Assembly (NCBI GenBank): GCA_963575745.1
Contig: CAUYUJ010015949.1
Coordinates: 489,510 to 553,509 of the forward strand
Source: Prorocentrum cordatum
Taxonomy: Eukaryota > Sar > Dinophyceae > Prorocentrales > Prorocentraceae
Direction of reading: 5' to 3'
DNA length: 64,000 nt
The translations under genes and the position numbers were made by a program. The stretch's first letter is position 1. Every line of letters begins with the position of its first letter. This document shows positions 41,306 to 51,495 of this stretch, piece by piece. The notes beneath the pieces are model-generated. The model was not told where the DNA came from. It saw only the letters and a program-made list of their open reading frames with translations, and ran no database searches.

Positions 41306-41752
41306 AGGGGGGCGAGGAGTGCAGAGGATTCCAATTCGGTCCAGGGCGGCCGCATGCCCAATCTCAGAGGAGGAAATGGTACCTGTCCTCGTCGGCGTCG
41401 GCGTCGTCGGCCTCGTCGGCGGCATCGTCGTCGCCCTCGTCGTAGTCGGCGAGTTGGACGTGATCGCCGTCCTCATCGTGGTCGACGCCCCCGACAGTTG
41501 CCGCTGCCCTTCCCTCGTTTTCGGCATGTTTGGCCTCCCGGGAGGCCCTCGTTGCCACGGCCAGATGCTCGAGATTCTCGCCAGAACTTCACCCCAGGCG
41601 AGGCCTGGGGAGGGCCGAATCCCAGACTCCGAGGGGAACAGTCACTCCCAGACATGCTCGCGTTGCAGCAGGACGCAGGTGTTTCCTCGTCTTCGGCCTC
41701 GGGGAGCCCTCAGCTGGCACCAGGACCTTCACACATCTGCCCAGGATGCAGC

Positions 41753-42002
41753 CTTTGTGGGTCCCGGAAACGGCAGGGCCGTTTTTTCACCGTTTCCAAA
41801 AAAATGTCCCTTGAAAATGGAAACGGCAACAAAAACGGCGACCGGAAACGGCAAAAAACGGCTCCAGGACTGGAACCGGAGCCGGAACCAGTCAAAAAAC
41901 GGCGACGGAATCGGTAAGAAAACGGAGTCGGAACCGGCAAAACAAAAACGGCAGAACGGAACCGGTAACAGAACGGCCCTGCTGCTTCCAGGGCCCACTA
42001 AG
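41753..42002. mobile_element. family D hAT-like non-autonomous transposon, copy 3
   Basis: CTTTGTGGGTCCCGGAAACGG and GCTTCCAGGGCCCACTAAG ends; perfect 8-bp duplication GATGCAGC (41745-41752, 42003-42010). Collinear with copy 2 over its whole length. Confidence 0.92.
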
Positions 42003-42084
42003 GATGCAGCATACTTCCTGGAGGACGGGGTCAGACTTCCGGGGGACGGGCCCCCGACCCAGACCGTTTCGGGGGTGCCATCTG

Positions 42085-42205
42085 TTTTTTCGGCCGCGAC
42101 CGGCAGCCACCGATGGGCACTCCGACTCGGTCGCGATTGAGCGCGGCCGGCTCCCCAAAGCGTGCGCGACCGATCGGTCGACCGACCGATACGGGAATTT
42201 GTCAA
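42085..42205. repeat. family O palindrome cluster, copy 3 (diverged)
   Basis: GGCCGCGACCGGCAGCCACCG, CGGTCGCGATTG and GCGACCGATCGGTCGACCG. Confidence 0.65.
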
Positions 42206-42412
42206 GCAAAATCGGTACAGTAGGGGTCTTGAAGAAGGAACCCTTTGCGTTGGGGAGGGGCTCCGTGTTCCTTGATTTTTTCACAGTTTGCCTCAGGTTT
42301 TCCCAAGGTTTCCGATGGGGAATCGAAGTTCAACTTATGGGAAAGGAGGGGCCTCGTTCCTTATTTAGGGTTCCTTAGGTCAACGCCCCGACTGTAGCGA
42401 CCCATGCGGGAG

Positions 42413-42463
42413 TTGGAGGCACAAGCGGTAGCGACCGAGCTAGCCGGTCGCGACGAGCAGAAG
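42413..42463 (+). CDS. weak candidate micro-exon 12 (17 aa)
   Basis: LEAQAVATELAGRDEQK in phase 0 after GCGGGAG. Third positions are less G/C-biased than in the others and no GT, GC or GA follows in frame (CTGCCC), so borders are unsure. Confidence 0.27.
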
Positions 42464-42679
42464 CTGCCCTCCACTGCCCAGAGGGCACGGGGCCACGGAT
42501 GGTGACGGCGACGAGCATCGAGGTCGTCGAGGGCCGAGGCCAGGTTTCCAGACCCCCATCGCGTCGTGGCCAAGACCACCACGGGGCGCTTGCTGCTCTT
42601 CTCTCGGCCTCTGGGGGCCCTCGCCGGGCCCCGGTGCCGCCAGGCAAACACACTCAAGGCGAAGACCTGGTCCCGAGAA

Positions 42680-42870
42680 GGAAGAGGAGGAGGAGGATGA
42701 GGAGGAGGAGGAGGAGGAGGAGGTGGGGGAGGAGAAGGAGGAGGAGGAGGAGGAGGAGGAGGAGGAGGAGGAGGAGGTGGGGGAGGAGGAGGAGGAGGAG
42801 GAGGTGGGGGGAGGAGAAGGAGGGGGAGGAGGAGGAGGAGAGCAGGAGGAGGACGAGGAGGAGGACGGGC
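42680..42870. repeat. (GGA)n microsatellite
   Basis: GGA triplets with GGTGGGGGA interruptions at three places. Confidence 0.95.
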
Positions 42871-43221
42871 GTCGAAGCCAGAGGGTCGAAGCTCGAGGAT
42901 GTGGGTTTTCGGGCAGGGGGCGGGGCAGGAGTCTCCAGGCCTCTCAGCGGCTCGCCACGAAGCGGGCCCTCGAGGGCGACGGGTCCTGAGGTCTGCTCGC
43001 TGGCTTCGGGCCCCGCGTGCCCTCCAGGTGCCCGCGGGAGAGGCGAAAAACGTCCCTCGGGGTGCGTGTTCCTGGGCAGGCCCCAGGGTCCAGGATCCGA
43101 TGCCATCGGGACCCGTCTGCCTCATGCCTCGCGGGCGAAGGACAGAAAGTATGGCATCGCTGTTTCCACCATCGGGGTTTCCTGTCCCACGGCGGCTGTC
43201 GCAGTGGACGGCCTTTCGCTT

Positions 43222-43345
43222 GGCATCGCTCGGACGTGTGTACTTTTCACGGCGAGGACTATCGACGGGGCATCTTGGGTCCTCGTGCGGCAGAAACACT
43301 CACGAAACAGAGAAGTGCACGGGGAATGGATGTCCGAGGGATGGC
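43222..43345. mobile_element. family C inverted-repeat element, copy 6
   Basis: GGCATCGCTCGGACGTGTG and GGATGTCCGAGGGATGGC; typical interior. Confidence 0.82.
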
Positions 43346-43375
43346 AAGTTTTTGGGGGAGCGATAAAAGGGGCGG

Positions 43376-43480
43376 GGGTGGGAGGAAGGTGCACTTCTCG
43401 GGCCCCAGAGGCCCCCTTTTCTGCCACAGAGGGCCCCTTGAGGGGCCCGAGAGTGCCCCTTTTCTGTAGCCCTCGCTGCC
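43376..43480. repeat. GGGCCCC-type inverted repeat
   Basis: AAGGTGCACTTCTCGGGCCCC pairs roughly with GGGGCCCGAGAGTGCCCCTTT. Related words lie at 14.49-14.56 and 44.58-44.66 kb. Confidence 0.6.
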
Positions 43481-43508
43481 CTGGCATGTGTCGCCTTCTC
43501 GCTACGCT

Positions 43509-43670
43509 TAAGTCTGGCATATCCCTCTACAGGAGAAATATGCAAGAATAGTGAAGAAATAGTGTGGTGACGATGTTTCGTGTTTTTTTTTCACTGTGTG
43601 TGTGTGATTATCTTGCCTATTTCTTGTGTTCCATCCAACACCTCGCCTGTAGGAGGACATGCCAGACCTA
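43509..43670. mobile_element. family A inverted-repeat element, copy 5 (diverged)
   Basis: TAAGTCTGGCATATCCC and GAGGACATGCCAGACCTA carry compensating changes in both arms. No target duplication is visible. Confidence 0.78.
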
Positions 43671-43784
43671 AGAAGAAACTTCACGGCCCTCTCACAGTTT
43701 TTGTGGGGTTGGTGGTGGGTCCCCCCCTGGCGGCGCCTCTGGCATCAACCCCCAGCGCGCTGCGCGCGCGGGAAGGTTTCGGGG

Positions 43785-44032
43785 CTCAGGAGACGGGGGT
43801 CAGTGCAAACGGGGGTCAGTCAGAGCCCTGGATCATGCAGGATCCTGCAATGTCAGGATTGCATTGAGGAGGAGGAGGAGGAGAACGAGGCGGAGGAGGA
43901 GGAGGAGGAAGCGGAGGAGGAGGAGGCGGAGGCGGCCCTGGCTTGGGCGCAGGATCCTGCATGATTTTGCAGGATCCTGCAAGGCCTGACTGACCCGGGT
44001 CTGGATTGACCAGGTCAGTAGATCCCCGAGAA
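43785..44032. mobile_element. family M element, copy 4, expanded by (GGA)n
   Basis: AGACGGGGGTCAGTGCAAACG at the left and TGACCCGGGTCTGGATTGAC at the right. GGA/GCGGAG triplets at 43866-43937 replace the middle of the element. Confidence 0.7.
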
Positions 44033-44034
44033 GG

Positions 44035-44939
44035 GGGGGGGTAGCCCAGCGCCGGCACAAGAATCCCGCGCTGGACCTTGCGAAAGTTCATGATCATCAA
44101 AGATCCAGCCACGCACGGCGTCAACGTCATGTGATAGATAAGCGGTCGAGGGCCTCTGGGGACGTCAGAGGGCGGGGATTGTGCAAGGTCTGGCGGTTCA
44201 CGTACCAGGGTACACGTCGTCGAGGTTCGAGTTTGTTGTATCAGGACGTCAACATGCGTGCATGCGCCATTCAATGGTATATCGCGCTCGTGTGGGGCGA
44301 TTCTTGGGCTATGGCTGTTAGCGGTCTGGTGCATACCGGGAAACATTTGTCCAAGAACAACCAATCCATGTGTTTTGCCAGGAGCATGTGCAGCTTGTCA
44401 GCCTGTCGCCTCACCATATCTTGTCATGACATTTCAAGTCACATCCCAGCGTAGCGCGGACATGCTATCGTCATCCGTCTCGTCTTCTCATTCTTTCCCC
44501 TCCGACTCCTCCCCATCCCCCCCGCATTCACACCTCATACCTCGCGGGCGATGAGTAAGGGGGGGGAGGCGGTAAATAGGGGGGTCGAGGAAAGGTGCAC
44601 CTCTTGTGCCCTGAAGCGGCCCCAAAGGCCCCCTGGTGTCCCGTAGGGGAACGAAAGGTGAACGTTTCCACCCCAAGCAAAAAGTCTATCGCCCCCTATT
44701 AGTTAATGCCCGAGCCTCCTGCGCCCCGCTTCCCCCTCCTCCGCTTCCACTCTCGCACCTCACCGCAAAATCGCCCTCTCGCCCTCACCCCACACTCTTC
44801 CCCAAGATCGCCCCTGCCCTTTCTGGCACGATGCCATGGCATGGTCATGCGCTACACGTCTTCGAGCGCCTTCCCACTTCAAGAACCGACCTGTTCTTAC
44901 TGTGCTTGTTTATTATTTGGGAAGGCCTGAACCCAATCT
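44035..44939. other. unassigned stretch
   Basis: No domain-bearing frame. Pyrimidine-rich around 44490-44540 and 44710-44820, and a G-rich CACC palindrome near 44580-44660. Confidence 0.4.
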
Positions 44940-45113
44940 ACAATTAACCCGCATAGGAAGGATGGGTAGCCTTCCCAAGGGTACCCTTGCATCTTGCCTC
45001 CTCGGCCCATCCTTGGCCACTATCGCTAGCCGCGCCCCGCTGAAAAGGCTTCGAAACGGTATTCCAGGGCCTTTGCGTGCTTATCGTGCATCCTTGTGGT
45101 ACGGATCGACTGT
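44940..45113. mobile_element. family B inverted-repeat element, copy 5
   Basis: CAATTAACCCGCATAGGAAGG and GTACGGATCGACTG ends; TA immediately outside both. Confidence 0.8.
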
Positions 45114-45311
45114 ACTTTATCCGCCTTCCTGCTGCATGTTTTTACCTGCTTCTGCCGACGGACGCGCAGGCAGATCCCTCGCGCCCCTCGCCGCGAGCAC
45201 ACGCGGTCGCACCGACCGCGCAGGACGCGCTCCAGAGCTCGCTCGGCCGCCGGCCGCGCCCGCTCCCCCCCCCTTCCGCCGCCTCGGCCACGCCACCGCC
45301 CACCCGGCGAG

Positions 45312-45356
45312 GCGAAGCGGGCGGAGCTCGCCGTGAGGGCCGAGGCGGAGGCGAAG
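45312..45356 (+). CDS. candidate micro-exon 13, coiled-coil segment (15 aa)
   Basis: AKRAELAVRAEAEAK, 45 nt, phase 0, after CGGCGAG|GCG and before GATCTC (GA donor), or GCGAAG (GC donor) if it ends at GAG. Followed 45 bp later by a TCC tract. Product unknown. Confidence 0.4.
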
Positions 45357-45399
45357 GATCTCGCCCCCCCCCGCCCGCTTGTTCCTCCCTCGCCCCCCC

Positions 45400-45588
45400 C
45401 TCTATCCTCCTCCGCCTCCTCCTCCTCTGCCTCCACCTCTGCCTCCTCCTCCTCCTCCGCCTCCTCCTCCGCCTCCTTCTCCGCCTCCTCCTCCTTCTCC
45501 TTCTCCTCCTCCTCCTCCTCCTCCTCCTCCTCCTCCTCCTCCTCCTCCTCCTCCTCCTCCCCACCCTCCTCGGCCCTCGGCCTCGTCC

Positions 45589-45629
<41 letters not shown>

Positions 45630-45641
45630 CTGGTCGCTGTA

Positions 45642-45707
<66 letters not shown>

Positions 45708-45712
45708 CGCAG
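45400..45712. repeat. (TCC)n then (GTC)n microsatellite
   Basis: TCC with GCC interruptions to 45560, then nearly pure GTC (45590-45710) with one CTGTAG break. Confidence 0.95.
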
Positions 45713-45989
45713 CCCCGTGTCCGTCATCGTCGTCTGCCCTCTTCGTTCTCCTGGCACATCATCCCGTCATCGGCGTCCTCATCCACATCGTGGCAGGCGT
45801 CCGCCGCCATCTGATTCGGAGCCATTTCGCGATGCCCATTTTCCTCCCCCTCCTCGCCGCGGCTGGCTCCTTGTGGCCTTGTGCTGGAGCCTACCCGTCT
45901 ACCCTTGCCGCTGCTGTTGGCAAGGTGGGCAAGGTACTCGCCGTCAGTGCGTCCTGGAGGATGGCTGGCTGGGCTTGCCCTCCAGGGAG

Positions 45990-46215
45990 GCGGGGCTCAC
46001 TATCAGCATCATCAGCATCAGCATCACCCTTCGCTCCCCAAGGTACTTCCTCCTCACCATCGTCATCACGCTCCCTCCTCACCATTCATCACCCTCTGCT
46101 CCCCTCCCCATCATCGTCATCACGTTCGCCTCCTCACCATCGCCGCCGTCCTCGTCACCATCATCACCTCTCTTGCTCGACCTCGCCGACATCCTCGTCG
46201 CCATCCCTGCCACCC
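45990..46215. repeat. degenerate ATC/TCA repeat
   Basis: CATCATCAGCATCAGCATC, then CCTCACCATCGTCATCACG words recurring about four times. Confidence 0.75.
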
Positions 46216-46278
46216 TTCTCGCCCGTCCTTCCCCCGGACGTGGCCGGCGCACCCCTTAGAGCGCGCCCGCCTCCGCAG

Positions 46279-46329
46279 GACAGCGAGATCGCCGCCCTCA
46301 CGGCCTCCAGCGCGGCGCTGCGGGCAGAG
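46279..46329 (+). CDS. candidate micro-exon 14, coiled-coil segment (17 aa)
   Basis: DSEIAALTASSAALRAE, 51 nt, phase 0. The acceptor is CGCCTCCGCAG|GAC after a C-rich run; the donor is GAG|GTCGCC (GT), or AAG|GCGCAG after three more residues. The clearest canonical pair of borders in the window. Product unknown. Confidence 0.48.
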
Positions 46330-46481
46330 GTCGCCAAGGCGCAGGGGGACCAGGCGCGGCGACGCGCGCGCCAGCGCTGCTGCCCGAAGGGGTGCACGGG
46401 AGGACTCGGCATCCCTCGGCGCCGTGCGTGCCTCTCGGCGAGGTCAGCGCCAGAAGCTCGAGACCACTGAAGAGCACCTTT

Positions 46482-46638
46482 TACCAGCCTGGGACATATC
46501 CCTATCCCTATGCTGGGCATCTCCTCATCACGATGCCAATCTTAGGGATTTCCCTACTTTTTTGAGGGCGCATCCCTAAGGTTGTCATCGCTTTTTGGCG
46601 TGTCAATCTTAGGGGTAGGGATATGTTCGAGGCTGGTA
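46482..46638. mobile_element. family F inverted-repeat element, copy 2 (opposite orientation)
   Basis: TACCAGCCTGGGACATATCC and ATATGTTCGAGGCTGGTA; TA at both tips. Its right end touches the target duplication of family A copy 6. Confidence 0.85.
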
Positions 46639-46648
46639 AATCTTGGAT

Positions 46649-46805
46649 TAAGTCGGGCCTGTCTCTCTACATGGGGAATGATCAAAAATAGTCGAAACAT
46701 TGACGGGGAACGATGTTGTGACAATTTCTTAGCATTTTCGGTGCATTGTTTGACTGTTGCTCATTGATCGTCCAAGACCCCGCTGTACGGGGACATGCCC
46801 GACCC
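46649..46805. mobile_element. family A inverted-repeat element, copy 6
   Basis: TAAGTCGGGCCTGTCTC and GGGGACATGCCCGACCC; perfect 11-bp flanking duplication AAATCTTGGAT (46638-46648, 46806-46816). Confidence 0.9.
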
Positions 46806-46856
46806 AAATCTTGGATCATCTGTGAGCATCTTGGACCATCCAGGAGCATCTTGGAT

Positions 46857-47014
46857 TAGGTCGGGCCTGTCCCCCTACAGGGGAATGTCAGATAATAAAT
46901 TCAAAATATGTCGATAACTATCCTAGAAATGCTCATGAAGAGTCAAATGATCGTCCCCGGACTATGTTTGACTACTTTTGAGTATTTCTCCTGTAGAGGG
47001 ACAGGCCCGATTTC
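46857..47014. mobile_element. family A inverted-repeat element, copy 7
   Basis: TAGGTCGGGCCTGTCCCC and GAGGGACAGGCCCGA; flanks CATCTTGGAT (46847-46856) and CATCTCGGAT (47015-47024), 9 of 10. Only 51 bp from copy 6, inside a short CATCTTGGA(T/C) repeat. Confidence 0.85.
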
Positions 47015-47025
47015 CATCTCGGATC

Positions 47026-47063
47026 CTCCCACGAAAACAGGCAACGGAGGTCCGAGCGATGGC
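47026..47063. mobile_element. family C 3' fragment
   Basis: CCACGAAAACAGG and GGAGGTCCGAGCGATGGC only; the left half is missing next to family A copy 7. Confidence 0.5.
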
Positions 47064-47554
47064 AAGCAAGCAGAGAGGTGTGCCTCCTGGGCGCCCCCCC
47101 CGCTCCTCGTGCCGCTCTGGAGCCCTGGGCCTCGCGAGGGGTTGCTCCTGAAGTCACCCGCGGATGTCGCGCTCCGTTCTTCCCATGCGGAAGGTCCCGA
47201 CTCCTAGATCGAAAATCACGGAAGCCTTCGCTCGTCCTTGATTGAGTACGCATCGGCGAGTTGCACCCGAAAAGCGCCTTCATGTTGCGCCAGAGCGCCG
47301 GATAGCGCTCAAGAAACGCCCAAGAGCGGCATGCGAGGGAGATGCTTGCTGTCCGCGTTGCGCGCGATTGCGCGCGCTATTGGGCGCCATCGGGACGACC
47401 AAGGCTTCCTCGAGGTGCTCTCTGACAATTCGTTCCCTGGGGCCGGCTTCTCGTCCTCCTCGGTCGTTCCTGGACGGCCCGGTGCCCGGCGAAGGCCCCC
47501 GGAGGCAAAAGGCTGCGAAAAGACCCTGTGTCCTTCCAAGAGCGTCGAATCATT

Positions 47555-47746
47555 CTTGGGTCGGGCGAAAAGGGGGGGTTGGGAAAGGGGAGATTACGAA
47601 ATCTGCAGCATGCAGCTGGTTTCGGCCCCGCCGCCGGGCCCATTCCTCGATACATGGGCGCCTCCCGGCGCCGGTAAAATCAGCTACGTGAGTTGATTTT
47701 CAAACCCCCCCTTTGCTATCCCCCCCTTTCGCCCGACCCGACATTC
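47555..47746. mobile_element. family K inverted-repeat element, copy 2
   Basis: CGGGCGAAAAGGGGGGGTTGG and CCCCCCCTTTCGCCCG ends; interior matches 13.85-14.03 kb word for word over long runs. Confidence 0.82.
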
Positions 47747-47802
47747 GATTCGGATGCAACTCCTGGGAGGTCAAAAAAATTGACTTTGCCCTGGTCCGAG
47801 AG

Positions 47803-47976
47803 CAGTTCCCTCGTATGGTAAGCATGGGCAACCTTCCCAAGGGTTCCCTTGCATTCTTGCCTCATCGGTCCATCCTTGGCCACTTTTTTGGGCCGCGCCC
47901 CGCTCGGAAAGCTTCGAAACGGCCTTCCAAGGCCCTTGCATCCTTATCGTGCATCCTGATGATACTGGTCGACTGT
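47803..47976. mobile_element. family B inverted-repeat element, copy 6
   Basis: Left end CAGTTCCCTCGTATGG has drifted; right end GATACTGGTCGACTGT and interior are typical. Confidence 0.72.
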
Positions 47977-48195
47977 AATCTGGCGTAGCAGCCTTCCAAT
48001 GGAGCTTTATTCTCCCCGATCCTTCCGACGAAGACCTCCCCTTAGTTGTCTCCTACCCTCTGGCGGTACCACAGCTTGGGGGGTCTCGACGCGGCCGGGT
48101 GCCGTGGTCGATTCTAGCCCCGGGGGATGGGGGGTTGGGGGGGGAGCATCGGCGGGGGCGGCGGGAGGGTGGAGGGTGGGACAGGAGGAGGGCTT

Positions 48196-48322
48196 GCCAT
48201 CACTTGGACGTGTGCATTTTCTCTCGGCGGGGACCATCTAGGAGCCTCCTGGATCAGCGAGCAAAAGAAAAGCGCGCGCGACACCGACAAATGCACACAT
48301 AATGGATGTCCGAGCGATGGCC
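48196..48322. mobile_element. family C inverted-repeat element, copy 7
   Basis: GCCATCACTTGGACGTGTG and GGATGTCCGAGCGATGGC ends, interior CTGGATCAGCGAGCAAAAG. Confidence 0.8.
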
Positions 48323-48344
48323 AGAAGGAGAGGGGGGGTAAGCG

Positions 48345-48690
48345 GGCGGAGGTGGAGGAGGAGGAGGCTCCGTCCCCTGTCTGGACCCCGCTTGTCATTC
48401 GCCTCGTGCCCATCTCTTTGTTCCCGCTCTTCTGGAGAGTGCGTGGAGGAGGACTTGACGAGAGCCTGTGCGGCAGGAAGGAGCCGGAAAAGAAGGGCGA
48501 GAGGGAGGATGAGGAGGAGGAGAACGAGGAGGACAAGGAGGAGTAGGAGGACGAGTAAGAGGAGGGAGGAGGAGGAGGAGGAGGAGGAGGAGGAGGAGGA
48601 GGAGGGACGAGATTGAGAGTCTAGGTGGCAAGGCGGGAGGGAGCGAGGAAGGGAGGAGGGAGGAGAAGGAGGAGGAGGAGGAAAGCCGTG
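48345..48690. repeat. interrupted (GGA)n purine tract 5' of LINE 2
   Basis: GGA triplets at 48345-48372, 48505-48605 and 48650-48690 with unique DNA between. Confidence 0.85.
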
Positions 48691-48777
48691 TCTTCGCACA
48701 TATTGCAACGGAAAGCGCAAGGTTGAAAACGCGTCGGATACAAAAGGAGGGAGTGCAGGGAGGAGTGCCAGAGAGGA

Positions 48778-49505
48778 ATGCCAGGGAAGATCACCGCACG
48801 CCAAAGGCCTCTGGCGAGCAAGAGTCGCCAGGGCACCCACGCCACATCCCACCGCCCCCCCCCCCCCCCCGAAAGGCTACCCGCGGCGCAGACAGGGCCT
48901 GGCAGGATGGCGTTCCGAGACGCCCGAAATGCATACCGCGAGGCACAGACGAGCAGCCGTCTTGAGCAGCGAATCCGCTTCAGACAGTGGATTCAGGAAC
49001 AATCCGCGTCCCGGACTGGGTCGGAGCTGAGTGTCGTGAAGCGATTGCTCGGAGCACCACCGTGCCACTTGCCGCAGGTTATGGTGGACCCCACTGATCC
49101 CCACCTTCTGCTGCAAGGCACGTCGGCGGTTTTAGAAGGGGCGTCCCGATACATCCAACAACGCGATGCCCCAGCATGGCGCCATCACTGGGACGAAGCT
49201 CGCGCTGCAGATGTCAGTCGCCGAGTGGACGCCATCCGCTCGGAAACGCGGGTGGCGACTCGCAGGTGGGCATCCCAGGAAAGTTACACAGTGGCTGAGA
49301 TGGCGCAAGCAGTCGGACGCATCAAGACAACTGCCCACTGCAGCGGCCTACCGTACATGGTGGTCAAGTGTGGCCACCCCCCCACCCGTGACAGCTTGCT
49401 GGCCATCCAGAATCTGTGCCTCCGCCGCGGTCTCGTACCAACATTATGGTACCGCCAACCAGCCTATATGAAAGGCAAGCCAGGGAAACCACATGGATTT
49501 CGACA
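48778..49505 (+). pseudogene. N-terminal RT linker/fingers of LINE 2
   Basis: Starts in repeat-adjacent DNA; recognisable from about 48908 (AFRDARNAYREAQTSSR). Contains YTVAEMAQAVGRIKTTAHCSG, then LCLRRGLVPTLWYRQPAYM and KGKPGKPHGFRQL, corresponding to the P-x-W ... K ... YRPI region that precedes the RT palm in LINEs. The frame is lost between about 49495 and 49510, where homology continues in the next frame (YRQLGLSTLE). Upstream Met positions are not informative because the element is truncated. Confidence 0.7.
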
Positions 49506-51355
49506 GTTACCGCCAGCTCGGACTCAGCACGTTGGAAACCCGCGTGCAGGAAGAGCTCTGGTATGGAAGGTGCTCGGACACACTTGCGGCTGCGTTGGGG
49601 CTTCTGCAGGACGGCATGGGCGAATGCCTGATTGCAGCGCTGCTTGACCAGGAAACGCGGGCCACGCTCGTGTCGCAAGGGAGGCCGTGCGGCGATTTCC
49701 ACAGTGATGAGCGCGAGGCCTTCGACAACCAGAGCAGGCCGGAGGCTCTCCTTGCACTCAGCGTCCGTGGCGGGGTCGCCGGCCGCTTCTGGCTCCTGGC
49801 CGAGGAAATGATGAAACAAACCAGCTTGTGGATCACAGCCGACGGTCATGCGTCCAACGTGTTCCGCCTGGCAACGGGCATGCCGCAGGGCAGGAAGCTA
49901 AGCCCAGTCTGTTTCTGCCTAGCGCAAGCTGAGAAGGTAGAGAACATTGACGCCTCGGCAGGAGTCGGCGTTGGCCTGAATCCTCCGCCCGCCGCACTGG
50001 AAGCCTTCCAGTGCGCCAGAGACGGCAGCGACGCCAAATGCTTGGACAATGACGAAGTGCAGCAGTGGCGGTGCGTGTTGACTTCGGAACCTGAAGCGTG
50101 GGAGCAAGTGATGCAATCAGCGTCGTCGGACGCGGTCCGCTTGCGCCTCCTCGATGTTTCCTCCACAGTTCGCGTAGGCGCCCGGGCCTACGTGGATGAC
50201 ATCAGGACCAAGGTAGCTTCGCGAGCACAATGCCAGACCACGCTTGCAACGTACCGCGTGGCGGAAAGCACCTTCCAAGGATGCTTGCGGTATGGGCCTG
50301 GCAAAACAGCAGTGCAAGCGACAGGCATCCTCGATCAGCGCCAGGTTGGCCAGGCACTTTTCCAGGAGTCTTACGAGTGCCTCGGCGTCTGGCGCGGCAG
50401 CGGCAGGCCAGGCGAGAAGCACCTGTCCGAGATCGCCAGCGCGGCCGCTTCAATCGGGGCGCAGCACGCAGCGGCGCTTACCCAAGCAGACCTGGGCTTC
50501 AGCATGGCGCGGGACTGTATTGATATGGTAACACTCCCAACCATAATGTATGGTGCCGAGCTTTGCGTACACCTTCCCGTGTTTGACAAAACGCTGAACC
50601 ACGCACAAGAGACCCTTACTCGCAAGCCGTTTGGGATCTCAGGCCCAGCACCGAGAGCGGTCATACTTCACGAGATGGGATGGGGATCCCGCTGGTCTAC
50701 GCAGTTCCGCGCGCGGGCAGCCATGCTTTGGGTTCGCGTCGCCACGGACAACCGCTACAGCGAAGCCGCACGGGCGTGCGCCGTGGCAGCAGACCGCCCA
50801 GGCACCTGGAGCTCGTGGGTGTGCTCCTGGCTTCGCAAGCACAGCATCGTGTCCCCGAGCGATGCCGCTCCAACGCAGTTTGGCGCCACCCGCGCCAAGA
50901 GGAAACGCTGGTGCTCAACATACAACACCAGGCTGGTGCAGCCAGCAGCAGCAGCAGAAGACGAGAAGTGGCGACCGCAGGAACCACAGCGTGGCCATCT
51001 TGCAGCCCACGACACCACAAGATGGCGCGCGTGCGATTTCGCAGAGGCAGGCACTCCCGACGAACACCTGCGGGCTTGGGCTGCCATGCGCATCACAGGT
51101 GGCTTCCACCGCACCCTGCGCGGGGCGCGGCCGCCGTGCCGCTTGTGCGGGGCGGAGGAGGAGACCGCGACCCACCTCGTCAAACACTGCCAGCGCGCGC
51201 GGCGTGTGGCAGCGACCTCGGCAGGCCGCCTTGGGGCGCAGCTTCCCCCAGACGCACAGCAGCGGGAGATGTGGTGGCTCGGGGGGTGCGCTGAAGATCA
51301 GCGGGCCGCCGTGGCCATGCTTAGCCACCATCTGCGCGAGGCACTTCGCGAGTAA
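49493..51355 (+). pseudogene. LINE 2 reverse transcriptase palm, thumb and zinc finger (620 codons)
   Basis: RNA-dependent DNA polymerase of the LINE class, which would copy element RNA at a nicked target. Motif A DFHSDEREAFD (residues 68-78, catalytic D72 at the usual spacing before AFD), motif B GMPQGRKLSP (129-138), motif C AYVDDI (Asp 235-236) and a YECLGVW box (294-300) are present. A C-x2-C-x8-H-x4-C finger CRLCGAEEETATHLVKHC spans 549-566. All three catalytic aspartates are kept over an uninterrupted 1.86 kb. The Met at 49493 is only the first in this frame, not a native start. Longest real coding relic here. Confidence 0.85.
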
Positions 51356-51394
51356 AAATGCGCGTGCGGTGTTCCGCAGAAGCCGCCGATGACT

Positions 51395-51495
51395 TCGTCC
51401 TTCGTTGTCGTTGCCGTCGTCGTCGCCGGTGTCGCTGTCGTCGTCGTCGCCATCGCTGTTGCGACCGCCGCTGTGTCGTTGTCGTCGATGCCAGC
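51395..51495. repeat. imperfect (GTC)n repeat 3' of LINE 2
   Basis: TCGTCGTCGCC, GCTGTCGTCGTCGTCGCC and similar words with GTT/GCC changes. Confidence 0.8.

Larger units (their letters stand above)
48778..51357 (+). mobile_element. LINE 2: non-LTR retrotransposon, 5'-truncated
   Basis: N-terminal linker and fingers of a LINE reverse transcriptase in one frame, the palm, thumb and zinc finger in the next (+1), ending at a TAA at 51353-51355. No endonuclease upstream and no RNase H downstream. Purine microsatellite at the 5' side and an imperfect GTC repeat 45 bp after the stop. Confidence 0.88.
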
